Assembly: GCF_014203225.1 (NCBI RefSeq)
Contig: NZ_JACHIO010000025.1
Span: forward strand, 1 to 64,000
DNA from: Granulicella mallensis
GTDB lineage: Bacteria; Acidobacteriota; Terriglobia; Terriglobales; Acidobacteriaceae
Length of the DNA stretch: 64,000 nt
Direction: 5' to 3'
This document shows, one piece after another, positions 53,890-63,236 of the stretch (positions within the stretch are counted from its first letter, which is position 1; the number at the start of each line of letters is the position of its first letter). The notes beneath the pieces were generated by a model. The model had not been told where the DNA came from. It saw nothing but the letters and a program-made list of their open reading frames with translations, and did no database searches. The position numbers and the translations under genes are program-made.

Positions 53890-54161
53890 GGTGGTCATAC
53901 CTCCAGTCAAAAGGGCCGGCGCAAAGCGTTGTTACCGCGTTGAACCTTAATTTCAAGGATTTCGTCCGCTTCAGGAAGATTAGAAGCAACAGGACTGGAG
54001 CTACATATTTCTGCAGGTCTGTCCGGCACAGCGGGCAGACTGCGAACTCAATCAACAGAGTTGCAAGTGTTCTCTGAGTGACGAAAAGCAGAATGCTCTT
54101 GTCTTTGCCAACTCGCCAAAGATTTTGCGAGTCGACGGAGCGTCTCGCTAAATCGTCGATA

Positions 54162-54179
54162 GCTAGAGTTATCTACAGG
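54162..54179. promoter_or_regulatory. Palindromic site g (GCTAGAGTTATCTACAGG)
   Basis: An 18-bp motif copy 36 bp upstream of the GTG start of the propeller kinase, the closest of all sites to a start codon. It lies in the divergent gap 53890-54214 shared with the sigma factor; nothing else was recognised there. Confidence 0.5.
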
Positions 54180-54214
54180 TTGGCCAACCGCCAGGATGCT
54201 TAGGATTAGGAACT

Positions 54215-57200
54215 GTGGAGAACCTGCGTTTATGGCCAGCTGTTCGGATCACAAACGGAGCGAACACATCGATTGATGTGGCACTTTCGTGTCCTCCGTC
54301 ACGGCTGGGAGCTAAGCTCGTAGCCCTGTGCCTCCTTCTGGCCTGTAGTGGCCCGGCACATGCGCTGAACCCATCGACCCGGATTGCGCAGTATGGACAC
54401 AAGGTTTGGCGCATTGGCGAGAGTGGCCTCGATAGCTCCCCCAAGGCGATTGCCCAGACAACAGACGGCTATATCTGGGTTGGGACAGCCAATGGCCTGT
54501 TTCGATTCGATGGTATTCGCTTCACCCATTGGACTCCTCCGGTCGGCGAGCGACTTCCCGGTCAGGATGTCTCACAGGTGTTTGGCGCGCGCGATGGCAG
54601 TTTGTATGTGGGAACAGAGTTGGGGCTGGCGCGGGTGACCAACGGTCATGTCTATGACTATCCAGAGAAGCAGAGGCTACCTGGGCCATTTCTCGAAGAC
54701 TCGCACAATGAAATCTGGATGGGGCAAGGCGACTGGGAAGCCGGCGGTCAGCCGAGGATGTTCTGCAAAATAGGTGATCTGCACATCTCCTGCATCAGCA
54801 AGCGAGACGGATTTGGATGTACACGCGGATTCTCTATTGCGTCGGAAAAGCCAGGGTCGATATGGGTCGGCAGCGAAGACAGCATCTGCCATTGGCAAGC
54901 GGGGGCGAAGCCTCAGACGTACCGTCTGCCAAATATGGGTTATTCGAAGTCATTCAACTATGTGCTGGCGCTCGTTGCGGATCAAGATGGGACGATATGG
55001 GCGGGCCGGCGGGACAGCGGTCCCTCAGGCGGGTTACTGCAATTCTCCAATGGACAATGGAAGAGTTATGTAGCCCCGGAAGTTGACGGTAAAACACTTT
55101 CTGTAAGCTGTCTCTTCTTCGATCATAACCATTCGATGTGGATTGGGAGTCAATCCAAAGGTCTTTACAAGCTCAGCGACGGGAGACTCGATCACTACGA
55201 CACAACGAACGGCCTTAGCGGCAACTACTTGCGTAGCATCTTTGAAGATAGAGAAGGTGATCTTTGGGTAGCGACAAGCGGCGGAGTTGGCGAATTTCGC
55301 GATCTTCCGGCTATCTCCTTCACTTCAAACCAAGGGTTATCGGGTGAAGACGCTTCCAGTATTGCGGCAGCCGCGGACGGACATGTTTGGGTTGGGATGT
55401 ACCATGGCATCGATGTTTACCAGGGTCAGGATTTCTCGCATTTGAAATCTTCGGCTTCTTACACCGACTTGCTCTACAACGATTCACAAGGAAGAATGTG
55501 GGCCTCAGCCGGGCAGAAACTACTGACGCACCTTGGCGGAAACGTTATCGAAGTGACGGGCCCGGAGGGTATGAAAATCCACTATGCTGCAGCGATTGCG
55601 CAGGATACCCATCACCAGATATGGATATCGGACATCGATCAGCATTCACGCGAGAAGGCTCTCTATCGCCTGGATGGAACCCGCGTGGTTGCTAAATTTC
55701 CCACGCCCGAAAATCAGACGCTATTTTTAGCTCCCAACCCCCAAGGCGGTTTGTGGGCCGGTGGTTATGTTCACGGTTTGTTCTGGTTCCGCGATGGACA
55801 ATTCGAGCCCGTCAAAGGCTATGACGGAAGTGTCTACGGCCTGACATCAGACCCAGATGGCACTCTATGGATCTCGAGCGTTGAACATACGTTCTACCGA
55901 TTTCAGAATGGAGAGGTGCGAAGCTTAACGACGAAAGACGGAATGCCCTGTGATACCGGATTTTCAATCGTTGATGATCGCGTAGGTTCACACTGGTTCT
56001 ATATGACTTGCGGCATCATAAAGGTTAGTGACGAGGAGCTTGCACAGTGGTGGCGCAAACCCAGTCACCTTCTGCGAACGACCGTCTTTGATTTCCGCGA
56101 CGGCGTCAGGCCGGGGCTCGGAGGCGGTAGCACGTCCGTGACGATCGCTCCAGACGGCCGCCTCTGGTCGACTAACGGCAGTATCGTCCAAGTGGTCGAT
56201 CCTCACAATATTCCATACAACTCGATTGCTCCACCCGTTCATATCGAGCGGATCATCGTCGATCGCGAGGATCTGCCGCTGAGTACTAGCCTCCGATTCC
56301 CGATCTCGCCGCGAGACACTGAAATTGACTATGCGGGATTGAGCTATGTTTTGCCGGAGAAGGTGAGATTTCGCTATCGTCTGGTTGGACATGACAGAGA
56401 CTGGATCGATGCTGGAATGCGCCGTCAGGCCTTTTACAGCGACCTTCGCCCGGGCCACTACACGTTTCAGGTAATCGCCTGCAACAACGATGGAGTGTGG
56501 AATCTTGTCGGAACTCTATTCCGATTCACAGTACCTCCTGCCTGGTACCAGACGGTTTTGTTTCGATTGTTGTGCGTTCTCTTGTCGTTGGCGTCGACAT
56601 ACTCCATCTATCTGATGAGGATACGGCAGTATCGAGCGGCAATGAAAGTACGGTTCGATGAACGGTTGGAAGAACGCACACGACTTGCGCGCGATCTGCA
56701 CGATACCTTGCTGCAAACTATCCAAGGGATGAAGATTGTTGCAGATCAGGCGAATGAGACCATCTACGAGCCAACCGCTAAAAAGTTTGCACAACGTATC
56801 TCCGAATGGTCAGAGCGGGCTTCAAGGGAGGGCCGGGCGGCGCTAGACTCGCTCCGCAACTCAACGACGGAAGGAAATGACCTCGCAACAGCCCTTCGCG
56901 GTTCTTTTGAGGACTGTGCAATCAATCGCGCCATCGCCGTGAATCTATCGGTAATGGGCAAGAGTAAAGAAATGCATCCGATTGCGCGGGATGAGGCCTA
57001 TCGGATAGGCGATGAAGCGATTCGCAATGCTTGCCTTCATTCGAATGGTCATCGAATCGACATCGAACTCGTCTACGACGACAACCTTCTGCTTCGCATT
57101 CGCGACGACGGAAGAGGAATTGATTCGACCATCTTGAAAAGCGGGAAGGCTGGCCACTATGGTTTGACCGGCATGCGCGAACGCGCCGCTCACATCGGTG

Positions 57201-57349
57201 CCAAACTCGTGGTGTCCGGTTCATCAGACGGGACGGAGATCGTCTTGCGAATCCCCGGGAACACGATCTTCAAGAAAGCTTCTGCAAGTCTTGTGACGCG
57301 CCTTCTTAGGCTAATTCGACGGATGACAAAGGGGCCTCTGTCCGATTGA
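54215..57349 (+). CDS. Beta-propeller sensor histidine kinase, copy 5 (1044 aa)
   Basis: Export helix (LVALCLLLACSGPAHA), two propellers (DGYIWVGTANGLFRFDG, SMWIGSQSKGLYKL, DLWVATSGGVGEF), Y_Y_Y domain (IDYAGLSYVLPEKVRFRYRLVG...CNNDGVWN), a transmembrane helix (LLCVLLSLASTYSIYLMRI), HisKA_3 with RDLHDTLLQTIQGMK (His829) and HATPase (NACLHSNG, RDDGRGID, GHYGLTGMRERAAHIG). The GTG start has AGGATTAGGAACT upstream. It is an orphan kinase, with no regulator beside it. It is the closest relative of 5426-8560, sharing TTEGNDLA and RIDIELVYD in the catalytic part. The MerT-kinase fusion has the same type of transmembrane/DHp/ATPase module. Confidence 0.9.
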   Translation: MENLRLWPAVRITNGANTSIDVALSCPPSRLGAKLVALCLLLACSGPAHALNPSTRIAQYGHKVWRIGESGLDSSPKAIAQTTDGYIWVGTANGLFRFDGIRFTHWTPPVGERLPGQDVSQVFGARDGSLYVGTELGLARVTNGHVYDYPEKQRLPGPFLEDSHNEIWMGQGDWEAGGQPRMFCKIGDLHISCISKRDGFGCTRGFSIASEKPGSIWVGSEDSICHWQAGAKPQTYRLPNMGYSKSFNYVLALVADQDGTIWAGRRDSGPSGGLLQFSNGQWKSYVAPEVDGKTLSVSCLFFDHNHSMWIGSQSKGLYKLSDGRLDHYDTTNGLSGNYLRSIFEDREGDLWVATSGGVGEFRDLPAISFTSNQGLSGEDASSIAAAADGHVWVGMYHGIDVYQGQDFSHLKSSASYTDLLYNDSQGRMWASAGQKLLTHLGGNVIEVTGPEGMKIHYAAAIAQDTHHQIWISDIDQHSREKALYRLDGTRVVAKFPTPENQTLFLAPNPQGGLWAGGYVHGLFWFRDGQFEPVKGYDGSVYGLTSDPDGTLWISSVEHTFYRFQNGEVRSLTTKDGMPCDTGFSIVDDRVGSHWFYMTCGIIKVSDEELAQWWRKPSHLLRTTVFDFRDGVRPGLGGGSTSVTIAPDGRLWSTNGSIVQVVDPHNIPYNSIAPPVHIERIIVDREDLPLSTSLRFPISPRDTEIDYAGLSYVLPEKVRFRYRLVGHDRDWIDAGMRRQAFYSDLRPGHYTFQVIACNNDGVWNLVGTLFRFTVPPAWYQTVLFRLLCVLLSLASTYSIYLMRIRQYRAAMKVRFDERLEERTRLARDLHDTLLQTIQGMKIVADQANETIYEPTAKKFAQRISEWSERASREGRAALDSLRNSTTEGNDLATALRGSFEDCAINRAIAVNLSVMGKSKEMHPIARDEAYRIGDEAIRNACLHSNGHRIDIELVYDDNLLLRIRDDGRGIDSTILKSGKAGHYGLTGMRERAAHIGAKLVVSGSSDGTEIVLRIPGNTIFKKASASLVTRLLRLIRRMTKGPLSD

Positions 57350-57520
57350 CCGATTTGAGTGGTCATTCCACGGGTGTATGCAGCTCTCTTTGCGGGCGAA
57401 TCACCTGACAGATGGTTGTTATAGATGCCGGTTCCACCCGGCTTTGGGTCATGCCATTCGCAATAGCCGCGACATAAAAGTGTGATGTCTGCGGCGAGCC
57501 GATACCAGCGGGCGATTGCC

Positions 57521-57538
57521 CCTATAGATAAATAGAGG
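57521..57538. promoter_or_regulatory. Palindromic site h (CCTATAGATAAATAGAGG)
   Basis: An 18-bp motif copy, in opposite orientation (reverse complement CCTCTATTTATCTATAGG), 158 bp upstream of the alpha/beta hydrolase. The rest of the gap 57350-57695 shows no gene. Confidence 0.55.
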
Positions 57539-57695
57539 CACTTCGCCATTGAATCACCGTGTCATTCGCAGTTCGATCTCCTTAGGATTATTGTTCTATC
57601 TATGCGCCTGAATGTTGCACGATCTTAAGTTCACACAAAATCGATAGCCAACTCATGGAATAGGGACCGGAAGGTCAGGATCGGAGAACACTCAC

Positions 57696-58559
57696 GTGCC
57701 ATATACCTCCACTCATTATGTTCAAGTAGATGGCGTAAAGGTCTTCTATCGTGAAGCAGGCCAAAAGGACGCCCCCATCCTCCTCCTGCTGCATGGGTTC
57801 CCAGCATCGTCCTTTCAGTATCGCGAGTTGATTCCAATATTGGCCAACAAGTACCGAGTTATAGCTCCCGATATGCCTGGCTTCGGGTTCACCGAAGTTC
57901 CACTGGAGAGAGCCTATAAGTACACCTTCGATGCTCTCGCGACAACGATGCTAGCTTTCACACAGGCTCTGCAACTGGAACGATACACAATGTATGTCTT
58001 CGATTACGGCGCGCCGACTGGTTTCCGTATGGCAATGGCACACCCCGAACGCATTCTCGCTATAATCTCTCAAAACGGAAACGCTTATGAGGTTGGCCTG
58101 GGAGAAGCGTGGATTCCAATTCAGCGCTATTGGAAAGAACCTTCGTTGGAGAATCGCTTGGCATTACAGCCAGCGCTCAGTCTCGAGGGAATTCGTTCAC
58201 AGTACATCGACGGAGTCCCGCATCCTGAGCGTGTTAAGCCTGAAAGCTATACTTTGGACACAGCGCTGATCGCTCGCCCCGGCAACAAAGATATCCAGTT
58301 GGATCTCTTCCTTGACTACGCGAATAATGTGAATCTCTACCCTGAGTTCCAGAGGTACTTCAGGCAATTCAAGCCGCCTCTGCTCGCCATATGGGGTAAA
58401 TTTGATGCCTTCTTCCTGCCAGCAGGAGCAGAAGCGTTCTCGCGTGATGATCCGAACGCTATATCTCATCTTCTCGAAGCCGGTCACTTCGCTCTGGAAA
58501 CTGATGTAGAAGAGATTGCATGTAAGATACTGGAGTTTCTTGCAACGATAATTAACTAA
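57696..58559 (+). CDS. Alpha/beta hydrolase of the epoxide hydrolase/haloalkane dehalogenase type (287 aa)
   Basis: A cytoplasmic alpha/beta hydrolase with the oxyanion block LLLHGFPASSFQYRELIP, a nucleophile elbow VFDYGAPTG in which the nucleophile is Asp (the epoxide hydrolase/dehalogenase type rather than Ser), a cap domain and the acid/base pair in WGKFDAFF and EAGHFALETD. The physiological substrate cannot be told; many such enzymes in soil bacteria detoxify epoxides or halides. The GTG start has GGAG nine bases upstream. A motif site lies 158 bp upstream. Confidence 0.85.
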   Translation: MPYTSTHYVQVDGVKVFYREAGQKDAPILLLLHGFPASSFQYRELIPILANKYRVIAPDMPGFGFTEVPLERAYKYTFDALATTMLAFTQALQLERYTMYVFDYGAPTGFRMAMAHPERILAIISQNGNAYEVGLGEAWIPIQRYWKEPSLENRLALQPALSLEGIRSQYIDGVPHPERVKPESYTLDTALIARPGNKDIQLDLFLDYANNVNLYPEFQRYFRQFKPPLLAIWGKFDAFFLPAGAEAFSRDDPNAISHLLEAGHFALETDVEEIACKILEFLATIIN

Positions 58560-58685
58560 CCAATCATCATTTAGCTCGCGTTCCAGCCGTATTGGCTCTT
58601 CATCAAGTTGCCTCACAACTTGTTTGATATTTCTATCGTCAGCTTTGTAGTGGAAGCAGACTCGGCACGAATCACGCCCTAACCC

Positions 58686-60242
58686 TTAGGGTTCTTTGCA
58701 GGATGCAGGCGCACCATCAACGATCGGTCTCCATTCGTATCCCTTAACCGCTACGTGGCCATCCTTGAGTACGCTAGTTACAGTGACGCGTGCTAGACAG
58801 GGACCGAATGCCCCAGAAGGAGGAACGATCTCCTCCGTACCTTCGATCGTAGTCGCGCGAAACTCCGCGACTGCCTTCTGGCCCAGCTCACGCCGTAGCA
58901 TTTCCTCAAAATCATCCTGAGAAAGACCCTTGCCGTCACGACGAACGACGAACAGCGGATAGAGCGCCTCCTTGAGCCCGCGAGTTCCCTTCGACTTCGC
59001 AAGCAACTGAGAGTTCAGATTCGCAAAGTAGAGGGCGCCTCTCGCGTATGGTACTTCCCTCGCCGCCTCATCTGAGAAAGGTGTGTTGTCGATTCGCTTT
59101 TGTGACCATTTTTTGGCCTCAGAGGCGTAGTAATTTCGAAGATTGCGATTGAGGTCGTGAGCACATTCTTCGGGCGTCGACAAATGCGCCTCACACGGCA
59201 GCGTTGCTGTCATATAGACGGTCAGGCCCTCTTCAAACCAGCTTGCTCGGCCTTGAATCAGACCGACCCATTGGTGGGTCATTTCATGGAAGATGGCGCT
59301 ACGGAAATAAGCGCCATCTTGCCCCGGCCAGTAGGCAGGACCAACATTGATGAGACTTCCACCACGCCCCTCACCCGCAGTACCGGTTCCAAAAGAAGGG
59401 ATGTTGATGGCTCTCACGAGAAGGTTGTAATCGGGAAGACCCAGATACCTAAACCATGCGCCTAGGGCGCTGTACGACCTATCTCCAAATTCCAGCATCT
59501 GTCTGCCTTCAAAAGGCGGTGTACCCACGAGATACGCATGGAAGCCAGACGGACGGTCAAAGTTCACACTGAGCGCCGGACCCGCAAGCACCCACTGTTT
59601 GAACATCTCCGACGGAGGCCCGTTCACATTTATATCTCCTCTCCCAGAGGTAACGACACCCACCGATCCAGCCGGCATGCTCGACAAATCCCACATCATT
59701 CTGGTCACGTTGGATGCCGTGTTCTCGGGTAGTAGGAGGAAGCCTATGCCGCAACCTGCCACGCCCTTTCCCGCTGCGGCCATTCCGAGTGGAGGTCCAT
59801 GTTTGGGAGCCGGCGTGATCGGGATACGGTAGCTAACGGAAACCCTTGATGACGTCGGTCGTTTCGCTCGCAAATGACGAAAGGCCGAGTCATAGCCTGT
59901 CACCGGAGGATCGTCGCTGGTCTCGAGGGGGACAATCCCGTGAGCGTCCTTTACCTCAAGATCAATAAGGCTGTCAGCGATGTGCTGAACGGTGATCGCT
60001 GAGAGAGCCGCCTTGAGGCTGAGCGGTGCGCCGTCACGTGTCGCGCCTGGGAATTCCTCTCGTACTTCGAGCATTGTCACGGTGCCATCCGAGCCCAGGA
60101 CAGGCTTCACTTTGAGAATCAGCTCGTTCCCAGTTTGAGATATGTTTTGACCGGAGCTGCTGACGACTCCGCACACGAATAAAGCTGCGAATTGGCAGAT
60201 CATCCCCAATCGACGGTTACATGCAGTTCCCATTAGCTTCAT
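58686..60242 (-). CDS. Secreted M61-like metallopeptidase, copy 3 (518 aa)
   Basis: A signal peptide (MICQFAALFVCGVVSSSGQ region) precedes an N-terminal domain with the block LKVKPVLGSDGTVTMLEVREEFPGATRDGAPLSLKAALS. The zinc site is HEMTHQW with Glu in SWFEEGLTVYM, and the C-terminus has FGPCLARVTVTS...GYEWRPIVDG. It is colinear with 14036-15625 over its whole length, clearly a duplicate, and lacks a PDZ domain. It lies alone between convergent and same-strand genes. The specific substrate is unknown. Confidence 0.75.
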   Translation of the reverse strand: MKLMGTACNRRLGMICQFAALFVCGVVSSSGQNISQTGNELILKVKPVLGSDGTVTMLEVREEFPGATRDGAPLSLKAALSAITVQHIADSLIDLEVKDAHGIVPLETSDDPPVTGYDSAFRHLRAKRPTSSRVSVSYRIPITPAPKHGPPLGMAAAGKGVAGCGIGFLLLPENTASNVTRMMWDLSSMPAGSVGVVTSGRGDINVNGPPSEMFKQWVLAGPALSVNFDRPSGFHAYLVGTPPFEGRQMLEFGDRSYSALGAWFRYLGLPDYNLLVRAINIPSFGTGTAGEGRGGSLINVGPAYWPGQDGAYFRSAIFHEMTHQWVGLIQGRASWFEEGLTVYMTATLPCEAHLSTPEECAHDLNRNLRNYYASEAKKWSQKRIDNTPFSDEAAREVPYARGALYFANLNSQLLAKSKGTRGLKEALYPLFVVRRDGKGLSQDDFEEMLRRELGQKAVAEFRATTIEGTEEIVPPSGAFGPCLARVTVTSVLKDGHVAVKGYEWRPIVDGAPASCKEP

Positions 60243-60358
60243 GCCTCGCTTCGAGCCCTCTTTACAAACTGTGTCCAGCGATCAAACACGTGATCTGCCG
60301 TGTGCGATCAGAAGCTGTCGCAAGACCTTAAGGCTTGTTCTTATGAAAAACAGGATGA

Positions 60359-60898
60359 CTAATTCTTGAGCTGTTTGAGCAGGCCTTGGAGGTCTTCGAC
60401 AGTCAGAAGATCAGTAAGCTTTCCATCCCTGTTGAAGGTAAGGTATTCGATCCCATCCACCTCGATATGCTTATTGGTTGCATGAATGACGCCTCCAGGG
60501 ATTGCAAAGTCCCCTTTCTGAGTTCCCGTTATCACAAACCGGATCGACGCCATATTGCCATCAACCACGATAGAGAGATCTTTAATCGTGACATCGGGGA
60601 AAGGTCCTACAAACCTCGAAATAGCCTTTATGTATGCGTCAGTTCCCCGAAGCTCTGTGCCGTTGGAGTCAACATGTAGGTCATCGGCGATCAATGCCCT
60701 GTTCTTCTCAAACTCATGGTGGTTGAAGTTCCGATGGAATGTCGAGGCGTTCTCATAAACAAGTTGCTCGTAGGGAGTGTAGTGATGGGCCCTGTGCTCC
60801 AGTCTCTTTGCTTCGGCCTGTGCATAGGAGTACGAGGGAATCGCAATCTGGCAAGCCAATGCAATGGTTCCGAATAGGCCGATCATTTGAAGTTTCAT
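60359..60898 (-). CDS. Exported SnoaL-like/NTF2-fold protein (179 aa)
   Basis: A signal peptide (MKLQMIGLFGTIALACQIAIPSYSYAQA) is followed by a cone-shaped NTF2-like domain typical of SnoaL-like polyketide cyclase/ester cyclase relatives, with FEKNRALIADDLHVDSNGTELRGTDAYIKAISRFVGPFPDVTIKDLSIVVDGNMASIRFVITGTQKGDF and HIEVDGIEYLTF. Such proteins are frequent in soil bacteria, usually without a known substrate. ATG 60898 has GGAG and good spacing. It lies 45 bp upstream of the GH15 stop region on the same strand; co-transcription is unproven. Confidence 0.75.
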   Translation of the reverse strand: MKLQMIGLFGTIALACQIAIPSYSYAQAEAKRLEHRAHHYTPYEQLVYENASTFHRNFNHHEFEKNRALIADDLHVDSNGTELRGTDAYIKAISRFVGPFPDVTIKDLSIVVDGNMASIRFVITGTQKGDFAIPGGVIHATNKHIEVDGIEYLTFNRDGKLTDLLTVEDLQGLLKQLKN

Positions 60899-60943
60899 GG
60901 TCAATACTCCGCCCTTTTATCCGTCGAAGAAGTCCGGCCCTTA

Positions 60944-62806
60944 CTACTGTGCCATTGTGGAGGTTCTGGTCGTGATATCGTGCTCATCTTCAGACGCTCC
61001 ATTCTCACGCTGAAAGATCGCCCATGCGGCATTTACCAGTCCGATGTGGCTGAACGCTTGCGGAAAATTGCCCAAGAGTTCCTTCGTATCTGGAAGGATC
61101 TCTTCCGAGAGCAAACCAACGTCATTGGCAAAGCCGATAGCTTTGACGAAGGTCTCCTTCGCTCGATCTAACTGGCCTGACATCGCTTGTGCCTGTGCAA
61201 GCCAGAAGGTGCAGAGAAGAAAAGATCCTTCCTTACCAGACAAGCCATCTTGTGCAATATAGCGAAAGACGAGACCATGCTGGTCCGTGAGGTGTGCGAC
61301 AGTTGCCTCGATGGTGGAGAGAACCCTCGCATCGTCCGCCGGCAGAAAACCGACGATGGGAATCATCAAAGAGGACGCATCCAGGTTGTCTGTCCCAAAT
61401 GCTTGCGAGAAAGATCCGGCCTTTTGGCTCCAACCTTGCGAAAGAATTGCTTCGCGAATCTCCTCTCGAGTCTGTTTCCAAGACGATACCCTATCTCCAG
61501 TTTGCAAGAATTCGGCCATTTGGATGCCTCTATCCAGAGCAACCCAGCACATTAGCTTGGAATAGAGAAAGTGTCGCGGCTCACCGCGGATCTCCCAAAT
61601 TCCCTGGTCTTTTTGCTGCCAGCGCGATGCCGCTGCGTCTACGATATTGACCAGGAACTCGCGGGTGACCTCGTCCAGATCGTTGAGATGTTGCCTGAGC
61701 AAAAAAACGGCACCCATCAATTCACCATAAACGTCCAACTGGCGCTGGTTCCATGCGCCATTGCCTATGCGGACCGGGCTGCTATCGCGCCATCCGCGCA
61801 TTTGAGGCAGCGTCCGTTCGGTGAGGTCGTGCTCACCACGAATTCCAAACATGATCTGCAGGTCCGCTCCTTTGCGGACCTGCGTCAGGGCTGCTTCCGC
61901 AAGGAAATTGAAGAACTTCAGAGCTTCATCCGGACAGGCCGCAACCCACAGAGCCTCCAGCGTAAAGCTGGCATCTCGAACCCAGGTGAAGCGATAGTCC
62001 CAGTTCCGGTCCCCGCCAACCGATTCCGGCAAAGAGGTCGTGGGCGCCGCAACAATGGCCCCGGTTGGAAAGTATGTAAGAGCCTGGAGCACACGACCGC
62101 TATGAGCGACGAGTTCCTTCCAGGGCCCCTGATAGTTCTGGTGCAACTGAGACCACGTTTGCCAGCCCTCCACTGTATCGGCCGAGTGATCAGCAATCTC
62201 CGTTTGGCTCCACGAAGACAGAGGTTCGTCGAGAACCGAACGATGCTGTAAGGAAAAGTGAACAGCTTGACCTGAGGTGAGCATGAACTCGGTGCGCGCA
62301 GCGCTCTCCACTAGCTCCAAATCGATTGGCGTGGAAAGGAGAAACATGCTTGATCCTCCGCGGCTTTCCAATCCTCCGCTGACCCGCTTCAGAATCGGAA
62401 GCACAAGCCCGTATTCTGGGCGTGGAAAGTATTCAAAGTCGACATGTACGTGACCGTCCGTGCAAACAACTGAGCGTAACAGAGCATGTGGAGATCGACG
62501 GCCAAGATCGTGTCCTCGCTCGCCCTTTCCAAGTGCCATTGCATCCGTAACAACTGCCGTCCCTGATTTCGCGACGAATGTTGTCTCTAAAACCATCGCT
62601 TCTTTCAGATATTTTCGACTTATCTGCACGATATCCCTTGGACAGATAGACCAATGACCGCAGTCCGCATCGAGGAGTCGGCCGAAGACAGACTGAGAAT
62701 CGAAGTCTGGCATGCACAACCAGTCGATTGAACAGTGCAAGCTCACGAGAGCAGAGGAGCGGCAATCGGACAAGAGGGCGTATTCCGCGATCGGTGTACT
62801 TTGCAA
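60944..62806 (-). CDS. Glycoside hydrolase family 15 protein (glucoamylase/trehalase-like, 620 aa)
   Basis: A cytoplasmic GH15-type (alpha/alpha)6 enzyme that cleaves alpha-glucosides such as glucan ends or trehalose. The start has the typical PIAEYALLSDCRSSALVSLHCSIDWLCMPDFDS block. The catalytic part has RDSSPVRIGNGAWNQRQLDVYGE, KLMCWVALDRGIQMA and the second acid segment LSEEILPDTKELLGNFPQAFSHIGLVNAAW. Length is normal for GH15 without a starch-binding domain. TTG 62806 is favoured because GGGAGG lies eight bases before it; a TTG at 62821 is an alternative. Two motif sites (62940-62957 and 62972-62989) are upstream, suggesting joint control with the other motif-bearing genes. Confidence 0.88.
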   Translation of the reverse strand: MQSTPIAEYALLSDCRSSALVSLHCSIDWLCMPDFDSQSVFGRLLDADCGHWSICPRDIVQISRKYLKEAMVLETTFVAKSGTAVVTDAMALGKGERGHDLGRRSPHALLRSVVCTDGHVHVDFEYFPRPEYGLVLPILKRVSGGLESRGGSSMFLLSTPIDLELVESAARTEFMLTSGQAVHFSLQHRSVLDEPLSSWSQTEIADHSADTVEGWQTWSQLHQNYQGPWKELVAHSGRVLQALTYFPTGAIVAAPTTSLPESVGGDRNWDYRFTWVRDASFTLEALWVAACPDEALKFFNFLAEAALTQVRKGADLQIMFGIRGEHDLTERTLPQMRGWRDSSPVRIGNGAWNQRQLDVYGELMGAVFLLRQHLNDLDEVTREFLVNIVDAAASRWQQKDQGIWEIRGEPRHFLYSKLMCWVALDRGIQMAEFLQTGDRVSSWKQTREEIREAILSQGWSQKAGSFSQAFGTDNLDASSLMIPIVGFLPADDARVLSTIEATVAHLTDQHGLVFRYIAQDGLSGKEGSFLLCTFWLAQAQAMSGQLDRAKETFVKAIGFANDVGLLSEEILPDTKELLGNFPQAFSHIGLVNAAWAIFQRENGASEDEHDITTRTSTMAQ

Positions 62807-62939
62807 GTGAATGCCTCCCAATCAATAAGAGCGGTTGGGCTGCAAAACCCGATCTTTTGGGCTTAGCGACATTTCCGCACTCACAGCTATCTGATACCCG
62901 TTTCAGGGATCGCGCGTAGGCAATCTCTTCAGGCTATCG

Positions 62940-62957
62940 CCTAGAGATTTCTTTAGG
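62940..62957. promoter_or_regulatory. Palindromic site e (CCTAGAGATTTCTTTAGG)
   Basis: An 18-bp motif copy upstream of the GH15 gene, in the divergent gap to MarC (62807-63236). Confidence 0.55.
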
Positions 62958-62971
62958 TGAGCACTTGTGAC

Positions 62972-62989
62972 CCTAGAGAAAAGTACAGT
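62972..62989. promoter_or_regulatory. Palindromic site m (CCTAGAGAAAAGTACAGT)
   Basis: A second motif copy in the same gap, in the opposite orientation, with its centre 32 bp (about three helical turns) from site e. This is the only promoter region with two full 18-bp sites. Confidence 0.55.
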
Positions 62990-63236
62990 GCAGGGGCTGC
63001 AGTCTATGGGCTGTCGTTGTAGCGCTCTCCTCAACGATGATCACAGTTAGGTCAGATTGGCTCGGACCCTCGAGAGGTTTCGTCCGAACGTTGTTGTCAA
63101 CTCCAATGCATGCGTCCCTAACGAAGAGGTCAGCGAAAGGGCCCCGAGGATTTGGTCGCGGCTACGTGAGGACTGCCGTCGCACTGGTTCGTTCGCGATG
63201 CGAAGCAATCTTACAGGTGTTCCAGAGGGTGCAAAT

